Shown: one piece after another, positions 21,065-32,661 of the stretch
How the letters are laid out: every line of letters starts with the position of its first letter
Position numbering within the stretch: position 1 is the stretch's first letter
Origin: Azolla pinnata
Lineage: Eukaryota > Streptophyta > Polypodiopsida > Salviniales > Salviniaceae
NCBI GenBank assembly: GCA_037176905.1
Contig: JBBBWG010029854.1
Location: forward strand, 18,822-51,482
DNA length: 32,661 bases
Direction of reading: 5' to 3'
Program-made: the position numbers and the translations under genes
The notes under the pieces: model-generated
The model's input: only the letters and a program-made list of their open reading frames with translations
The model's database searches: none
What the model was told of the DNA's origin: nothing

Positions 21065-21847
21065 CTAAGATGGATGGGGAGGGGTCATTGTATCGGAGGC
21101 GGCCGATCCTTCTTCGTGCCCGCTCCCGACGTCGTCCAATGCCAGATGCAGAGCTTCTGTAGATTCTTCTCGATCTGCATCTACATCTGCATTTGCATCT
21201 GCTGCTTCTGCATCTGCATCTTCTTCAGCTTCTGAATCTGAATCTGAATCTGCATCTGCATCTGCATCTGCTTCTGCTTCTGCTTCTGCTTTGTGCTTGT
21301 CGAGATCATCGTCATCATCACCATCATCGGCAACAGGTTCGATCCCAAAGGATGCGACTCGGGCAGCGTCATCGGCCACAGCATCGGCCACGGCCTCGAC
21401 CAGCTCTGCAGCAGCAGGGCGACGATGCCCGACGCTTCCCCAGACCCCGCGAGCCGCTTCGTGAACCGCTTGCATCGAAGGGCCCTCGACCGCCGTGTCC
21501 GAAGCGACGCCCATAACTTCCTCTTTAAGCACCTCGTCCGGGCCAAGCTTCGCATCTCCATCCTCATCGCCATCGCCGAAGGCATCGATCGAGAGTGCAG
21601 AGATCTTGTCGTTGCATGCGAAGCTCGCTGAGCCCGCAACCTGCTGCTCGCGGTGCCATGGCCGACGAAGAAGAAATCGTCGGAGGATAGAGTGTTGTTT
21701 TCTACCACAACCAAGCCAAGGAAGAAGAGGAGAAGAAGAAGAAGATGATGATGATGATGAATGCTGCTTCATCTCCACAGACTTCCCTCCTCCAAGAAGA
21801 AGATTCATCTGCAGGAGGGCCTTCCCTCCAAGAACAAGAGGAGCCAT
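21065..21847 (-). CDS. Unrecognised acidic protein ORF, 260 aa
   Basis: The ATG at 21847 lies in a strong start context (GAAACCATGGCT); the frame is open a little further upstream but without an ATG. I do not recognise the family. Residues 1-75 are basic and Ser/Leu-rich (MAPLVLGGK, a run of ten Ser at about 30-39, then RRFLLRRPWHR), which resembles an organelle-targeting sequence. Residues about 85-170 are mixed and Ala/Val-rich (AELVEAVADAVADDAARV). Residues 171-225 are strongly acidic with AE, AD and SD dipeptide runs from a TCTGCA-type hexanucleotide (21176-21292), and the tail is acidic. No cysteine motif or catalytic signature is visible. It may be a real single-exon gene or one exon of a longer one; repeat-generated openness inflates its apparent length. 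Confidence 0.4.
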   Translation of the reverse strand: MAPLVLGGKALLQMNLLLGGGKSVEMKQHSSSSSSSSSSPLLPWLGCGRKQHSILRRFLLRRPWHREQQVAGSASFACNDKISALSIDAFGDGDEDGDAKLGPDEVLKEEVMGVASDTAVEGPSMQAVHEAARGVWGSVGHRRPAAAELVEAVADAVADDAARVASFGIEPVADDGDDDDDLDKHKAEAEAEADADADADSDSDSEAEEDADAEAADANADVDADREESTEALHLALDDVGSGHEEGSAASDTMTPPHPS

Positions 21848-22343
21848 GGTTTCTCTCCACAAAGCACAGACACAATTGTGTTCTTGTGTCTCTCTGGCCT
21901 TTTTTTTTTCTTGCCTTAGATGCTCTTTCCTCTGGACATGCAAAATCTATCCACTTGGCCTCATTTCCCACACCCTCTGTTTTATTTCTTATTATAAATT
22001 AATTAGTTTGTTTTTTGGCATGGCTCAAAACACTCTTAACCAACTTTGCTAGAGTTCTTGGGATCAAGGTCTCAATCAAGATCAGCCACAACATACAGGC
22101 TCTGAAGACCCTGGTCAGACCGTTTCGTGAGTCTGAGAGCAAAAGTAATATGTAGCTCGAATCGCTCATCAGGCGTTTGCCTCACGCTTCACGGGCCTTC
22201 GACTCGCATTGATATAGAAGCGAGGTGGGGTCCCCTCGATGCTATGGCCTTGGCTTGCTATACACAAATGGGCTTTTTTCTCAATTCCTTCCGTGTCGAA
22301 TCGTTCTCTCGCTTGCTCTCTCTCTCTCTCTCTCTCTCTCTCT
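21848..22343. other. Intergenic region upstream of the 260-aa ORF
   Basis: No gene recognised. This would be the promoter side of the 260-aa ORF. A (CT)n run begins about 22315 and leads into the assembly gap. Confidence 0.5.
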
Positions 22344-22443
22344 NNNNNNNNNNNNNNNNNNNNNNNNNNNNNNNNNNNNNNNNNNNNNNNNNNNNNNNNN
22401 NNNNNNNNNNNNNNNNNNNNNNNNNNNNNNNNNNNNNNNNNNN
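22344..22443. other. Assembly gap of exactly 100 N
   Basis: One hundred N flanked on both sides by (CT)n. The round number is a usual placeholder for unknown size, so the true length of the dinucleotide tract is unknown. Confidence 0.98.
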
Positions 22444-22475
<32 letters not shown>

Positions 22476-22689
22476 GTTTCTTCCGTGATAACATGCCCTT
22501 ACCTAGGGGATAATCTAGCTGCAATGCTTTCGAGCAGAAGAACCGTTCGAACTATGCAGACGACTTCGCTCAAAGCGAGCTTACTGTGGACACAATTCAG
22601 AACATGCATGATTCTAGAACAGCACTTGGGCTTATGCAAGGTCAGGTGCTCGCATTGGACAATCAAACTATTGTGACCAATTGATGAAT

Positions 22690-22930
22690 CCATTGATCGA
22701 TCGATCGATTCTGGGCCAGCATAGCCTGCAATCGGCAACAATTGACCGACTGATTGATTCTCGACCGATGGAGAGAATCGAGGGCTTGCAGCAGACAACA
22801 GAACACAAGCGATCGAGTGATTCCTGGCCCGATGGAGGGATCAAGCGCTTGCAATTGGACAACAGAACACGAGCGATCGAGTGATTCTTGGGCCAATGGA
22901 GGAGGGATCAAGCACTTGGCAATGTCAGAT
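22690..22930. repeat. Four-copy repeat, unit about 60-64 bp
   Basis: The unit is GCGATCGAGTGATTCCTGGC, then CCGATGGAGGGATCAAGCGC and TTGCAATTGGACAACAGAAC. The two best copies begin at 22811 and 22875 (64 bp apart); two more diverged ones precede them near 22695 and 22748. It lies about 270 bp beyond the PPR stop codon. Confidence 0.85.
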
Positions 22931-23202
22931 GGTGGTGGCACTAGCAAAAGCTTTGCTTACCATGAGAGCTTGCAAAGAGCACAATCTCAGTCTTCCGAGT
23001 CAGAAGAAGTATAAGACCCACCACGGAGAGCACCATTGGGTGTCATCGAGATGGGAAAATTCCATCTTTCCCATCTTTGTTTGTTCTACAATCGATCTCG
23101 CAGTATATACATACACCATGGTTAGTGGCACACAGCTAACCTCCATGGCCGAGCTCCGATCAATTGATTGATTTCGCCGACAATTTTCTGCTCTCAGATC
23201 TG

Positions 23203-23654
23203 TCAAAACCGAGGCATGGAACCCAATTTCCCCGACGATTTTCTGCTCCCAGATCCATCTAACCCGGCCACGGAACAGAATTCTCTGCATGCGCTCAGCA
23301 AGGAAGTGCGCCCGATCGCATCAGGCAACATGGGAATCGTTTGAAGCAGCTCCTCGGATTCACGCAGATGCCCCGAGCGTGCTAAGAGGTCAATCACACA
23401 GTTGTAATGCTCGATGCCGAGCTTAGCATCAGCATCAGCATCAGCATCAGCATCAGCATCAGATCCTGCTTCCATGGACTTGAAATGCGCCTTCCCATCA
23501 TCGAATCGACCACATCGAGCATATGCTGCGAGGACCACGGCGTGAGTTCCTGCATTCAGCCTGCACCCTCTGCCTTGCACTTCCTCCACAAGATGCGCCA
23601 TCACCTTCCAATCATTGTTCTGCGCATGAGCACCGACAATGGCATTCCATAAGG

Positions 23655-23687
<33 letters not shown>

Positions 23688-26121
23688 CATCATCCGACGG
23701 CGGAAGGAAGCAATGAAAGAGCTTGCATGCATCCTTGAGGCTTCCACATCGAGCATACATCTCGATCAGGGTCCGCTTCATGACCACATCTTGCTCCAAT
23801 CCTTCCCTTATGATGTGCTCGAAGATCGAGCTCCCTGCATCGGCTTCCGCAGCTTGCCAGCATGCCTTGAGCATACAGGAGAATGTGAAGGCATCGGGCC
23901 TTGGCCCTTCCGCTCGCATCCTCTTATAGAGCGCAAATGCCGAAGCATCTGATCGGTGCTCGACATACCCACAGAGCATGGTGTTCCATGAGACAGCATC
24001 CTTGTCACGCACATCATCGAAAACCTTCCGTGCCTCGGCTAAGCTCCCAGCCTTTTGATAGGCATCGATCAGCATGTTGGCAATGCCGATGCGAGACTCG
24101 AAGTTCCTCTGCATGATCTGGTTGTGAGCTCGATTCACTGCCTGCGAACGGCAACAGGTTGTTTTCAACATGCACAGCATGAGGGGCTCATCCGGCTCCA
24201 CGCCTTGCTCCTGCATCTCGCCCAACCGCTCGAATGCCGAATGCATATCACCATGCTCGACATACCCTGCGATCAATGCCCCCCACGCTGACCTATCCCT
24301 CTCCTTCAGCTCTCGGAAGATGCAGTTCGCCTCGCTCATCTGCCCACACTTGGCATACATGTCGAGAAGGCTGATCCAAAGAGCATCATCGGATTCCAAT
24401 CTGCTTCGAATCATCCCATCGTGGAGATACTTCCCTCGCTCTAAGTTTCTCGTGCTTGCACACACTTTCAGCATGCACGAACACACGTAGCTGTCCGGTT
24501 CCACGCCCTCTTCATGCATCGTTCCAAACAGCTGCAACGCATCAGAGAATCTCCCGTGTTGCACGTGTGCTGAGAGCATCGTGTTCCAGCATACCACATC
24601 TCGATCTTGCAATCCTTTGAATACCTTGATTCCGTCATCCAGGCTTCCACACTTCGAATACAGGTTCATGAGAGCATCGCCGATAACCGCATCGGATTCC
24701 ACTCCACATATGAGGATCTGACTGTGCAACAGATGCCCCTCGGTAATGGCTCCGGCAGAGCCACATGCTCTAAGCACACAAGAGTAGATAGCCTTGTCCA
24801 GTTGCATTTCTTCATTCAGCATCTGCGTGAAAAGCCTGAGTGCCAATGCATCGCACCCTCGATCGATGCATCCATCTATCATCACACACCAAGTCACCTG
24901 ATTCCGCAAAAGAGCTGGGCTTCCTAGAAGCACTCTACAAGCATCCTCCATCTGCCCACATTTCACATACATATCGAGCAAAGCGCTGATAAGAACATCA
25001 TCTGGCATATCATGATTTTCGGCGAAGAGAGCATGTGTGAGGTGTCCGTATCGGATGGCCTCTAGTTCGCCACAAGCTTTCAGAACGCATGACAAAGTGG
25101 CAGCATTGGGAACATGACCCTCTGCTTCATCCAGCATGCTAACAAAGAGATCCAGAGCGGAGTAGCCATGGCCATGGCGGGTGAAACCCGAGATCATCGT
25201 GTTCCACAGCGCCGCCGAAGCGCTGTTCCGGTCTGAGTTCTGGAAGAAGGTGTGCTTTGCTTCCTCCAAGGCCCCGCTCTTGGCATACATGTCGATGAGA
25301 CCATTAGCAACATAGACATGCAGCGAATCTCTGCCATTATCTCTAGCAACGATGTGCCGATGGATGCTCATCCCTCGATCGGCATCCCCAAGCATTGAGC
25401 AAGCCTTCAAAGCACCGGAGAGAGTGACATTGTCTGGCAGCAGCATTGCTTCGCCCAGCATTTGATCAAAGAGATCCATGGCAGAGGCGTTCTCTTCACA
25501 CTGCAAGCAAGCAGAGATCATCACATTCCAGGAAACCAGGCTTCTGCTGGTCATCAGATCGAATAGGGATCTTGCTTCTGCTAAGCTACCACATCTAGCA
25601 TACATATGAATAAGGCTGCTGCTGCTGCTTGTGCTGCCTCCATTCCATGGAAAACCATCACAATCCTGCTGAGATCTAAGCAAACCATCTTCAACCAAAT
25701 GGTGATGAACTATCCTGCCTCGGACAAGTTCTTTCAGGCGTGCGCATGATCTGATGGCTAGCGAGACGGTAGCCGGGAGAGGTTTGACTGAAGCATCACG
25801 AAGAAGTGCTAGCTTCCGATATACCCCAAGAGCAGCTGTGAACAGACTGAGGCGGAAATGTGCACAGATGACAGCGTGCCAGGCATGAACGGAAGGGGAG
25901 GAAGCAGAGCAAAAGACCAAACAGGCTTCGAAGAGGGCTTGTGAAGCCCGGGGGGCCGAGAAGAGGCGGATGAGAGGATCGTAGACAAGAGGAGAAGGAG
26001 AAGAGAGAGTGAAGAGGAGAAGAGAGTGAAGGTACCTACCTGTGTCGATGTCGTGGCTGTGCAGAGCTTCAAGCGCACGGCGATGGAGGGAGGGCTCTGG
26101 TTCTCTGCTCTGCTCCGACAT
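23203..26121 (-). CDS. PLS-class pentatricopeptide repeat protein without E/DYW domain
   Basis: An intronless gene of 972 aa. The first in-frame ATG is at 26121 (MSEQSREPEP); the open frame upstream has only a TTG. The protein is almost entirely PPR motifs in P-L-S triplets, with recurrent signatures such as SWNVMISAC, MYAKCG and LKACG repeating about every 100 aa, roughly eight triplets. PLS proteins bind organellar RNA base by base and usually direct C-to-U editing. Here the chain ends just after EHYNCVIDLLARSGH..LLSACR, where E1/E2 and DYW domains normally begin, so any editing would need a partner deaminase. The N-terminus is not an obvious transit peptide. Two microsatellite-coded tracts sit between motifs near the C-terminus: a Ser run (about 810-822) and an (Asp-Ala)n run (about 886-899). 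The target RNA is unknown. Confidence 0.95.
23425..23462 (-). repeat. Coding (GATGCT)n run in PPR gene
   Basis: CATCAG hexamers on the plus strand are read as Asp-Ala on the coding strand, between the last PPR and the closing EHYNC segment. Confidence 0.9.
23656..23692 (-). repeat. Coding (TCA)n run in PPR gene
   Basis: GAT triplets on the plus strand are read as TCA serine codons, between two PPR motifs. Confidence 0.9.
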
Positions 26122-27109
26122 GCGATCTCTTCGTGGGCAGTTGACCTGAAGCTCATACAAAGCAAAGCACTGGCAGTTAGTTGTAAAAGAACAGAGTACT
26201 CCACATAAGAATTAGGGTTATCTCCATGCACATGAAAGCAGATTAGGGTTTATGTTCACTCAGGAAACAGAGCCTTTCATGGGTGAATTAGGGTTTCCAG
26301 GTTTAGGGTTGCATTCCTCTTCCACAACCTTTTTCCATAGCTGGAGGATTCTGCCACGGTTTGCAGGAAATACTTCACAATGATGAAGACATAGATGAGC
26401 TGAAACTAGGGTTTTAGGGTTTAGGGTTTTAGGGTTTAGGGTTTAGGGTTGAAAGACCAGATCTCTTCATCATACAAGATATGTCAGGAATATGTAGCAG
26501 GAATTGATCTTACAAAAGGGCAGTGAAAAGCTTCGGCTCCCTGAATCAGTCCCATTCACTTAATCAAAAATTCCAGATTCATCAATCACCAAAAAACACC
26601 ACTCATACAATTTGGGTTCAACAAAGATGCTGTGGATCGCATTGTCATCTACAGCAAACGATCCTTCGTTGTGATTGGGAACATTTTCTTTGTTGAAATA
26701 TAAGCAAAAAGGGTAAAAGCAAACATGGGAGAAGGAGCCAGTAAGAATGTGATATTGCTAGCACAAATCAACAAGCTGTTGTGATGTACAGAAGAACGGC
26801 GAAGAAAATGACTCTGATCTCGGAAACTGAACATCGATTGATTGCTTGGCTGCTTCCTGTTGAGATTGATGCCAGAGAGCACCGATTCTCGGAATCATAT
26901 AATGAGATAGTGGAGGGAGCCATTCGCGGCTACTGAAAGCATCTGAATCCACTTGTTTCTTTGTCGAATATATATCCCCAGCAGTCTCTTCAAGATCACC
27001 AAACTGATCTATATACATTACATAATAGCTGGCCATCACCAAGAAATACAACCTGCTCTTTGCCCAAGATCCTTTGAACCTCAGCTGTGTAATATAATAC
27101 ATCTCCAAA
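26122..27109. other. Intergenic region between MCM2 3' end and PPR promoter
   Basis: No gene recognised. The left part is the PPR leader and promoter with telo-box motifs; the right part is the MCM2 3' flank. On the PPR strand a 16-codon upstream ORF (26227-26177, ATGGAGATAACC to TAA) precedes the start codon if transcription begins beyond it. Confidence 0.5.
26213..26450. promoter_or_regulatory. Telo-box cluster / interstitial telomeric repeats upstream of PPR gene
   Basis: TTAGGGTT motifs occur at 26213, 26243, 26288 and 26303, followed by a 45-bp run of TTTAGGG and TTTTAGGG units at 26406-26450. On the PPR sense strand these read AAACCCTAA, a known plant promoter element of translation- and replication-related genes. 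The run may act as that element or be an inert telomeric insertion. Confidence 0.6.
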
Positions 27110-32513
<5,404 letters not shown>

Positions 32514-32583
32514 CTGCAAAATTCAGAACAACGAAGGCCATTGCAGCGCCGAAAGCGAAACGAGATAGGGCATGCGAGGATGA

Positions 32584-32661
32584 TGGCAATGGCGATGGCG
32601 ATGGCGATGGCGATGGCGATGGCGATGGCGATGGCGATGGCGATGGCGATGGCGATGGCGA
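32584..32661. repeat. (GGCGAT)n microsatellite at window end
   Basis: About 13 near-perfect GGCGAT units running to the last base. It lies upstream of the first visible MCM2 exon, so in its first intron or leader. Confidence 0.95.

Noticed and set aside
22127..22676. ORFs reading through the N gap with Leu-Ser runs
   Set aside because: They are translations of (CT)n and of N placeholder bases.

Overview
The window looks like nuclear DNA of a land plant. It carries a TOPLESS-family co-repressor gene with the full plant architecture, a PLS-class pentatricopeptide (PPR) gene, short interstitial TTTAGGG (Arabidopsis-type) telomere repeats, and two genes built of many small exons separated by GT-AG introns, mostly 73-130 nt. 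The intronless long PPR gene and the style of its repeats fit a non-seed plant (fern or lycophyte), but that is only an impression and no species can be named. The DNA is very rich in micro- and minisatellites. A 100-N assembly gap sits inside a (CT)n run, and both window ends lie in the same GATGGN hexanucleotide family, so the window may be a whole draft contig or scaffold.

Layout: 1-6.6 kb is gene-poor and made largely of four unrelated minisatellite arrays, with short telomere-like runs and no recognised gene. 6.6-8.13 kb (minus) is a monoacylglycerol-lipase-type alpha/beta hydrolase with a large (Asp-Gly)n insertion, followed upstream by about 440 bp of polypyrimidine sequence. 10.07-18.98 kb (minus) is a complete 25-exon TOPLESS gene, reconstructed to 1128 aa. 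Its upstream region (19.0-19.45 kb) is GC-rich with GATAAG motifs and a possible TATA box. 21.07-21.85 kb (minus) is an unrecognised 260-aa acidic ORF. 22.1-23.2 kb holds the gap and a small repeat array. 23.2-26.12 kb (minus) is an intronless 972-aa PPR gene with telomere-box repeats upstream. 27.11-32.51 kb (minus) is MCM2, with 17 exons giving 911 residues to the stop; the exon with the start codon is not seen. Every supported gene is on the minus strand.

The genes are unrelated housekeeping or regulatory functions (lipid hydrolysis, transcriptional co-repression, organelle RNA processing, replication licensing) and do not form a pathway. I found no convincing new multi-gene system. The items most worth a second look are the Asp-Gly/His-rich insertion in the hydrolase, in-frame acidic hexanucleotide expansions in three of the five genes, four stop-free introns with lengths divisible by three in TPL and MCM2 (one directly beside a functionally critical TPL residue), and a GC-AG intron in TPL.
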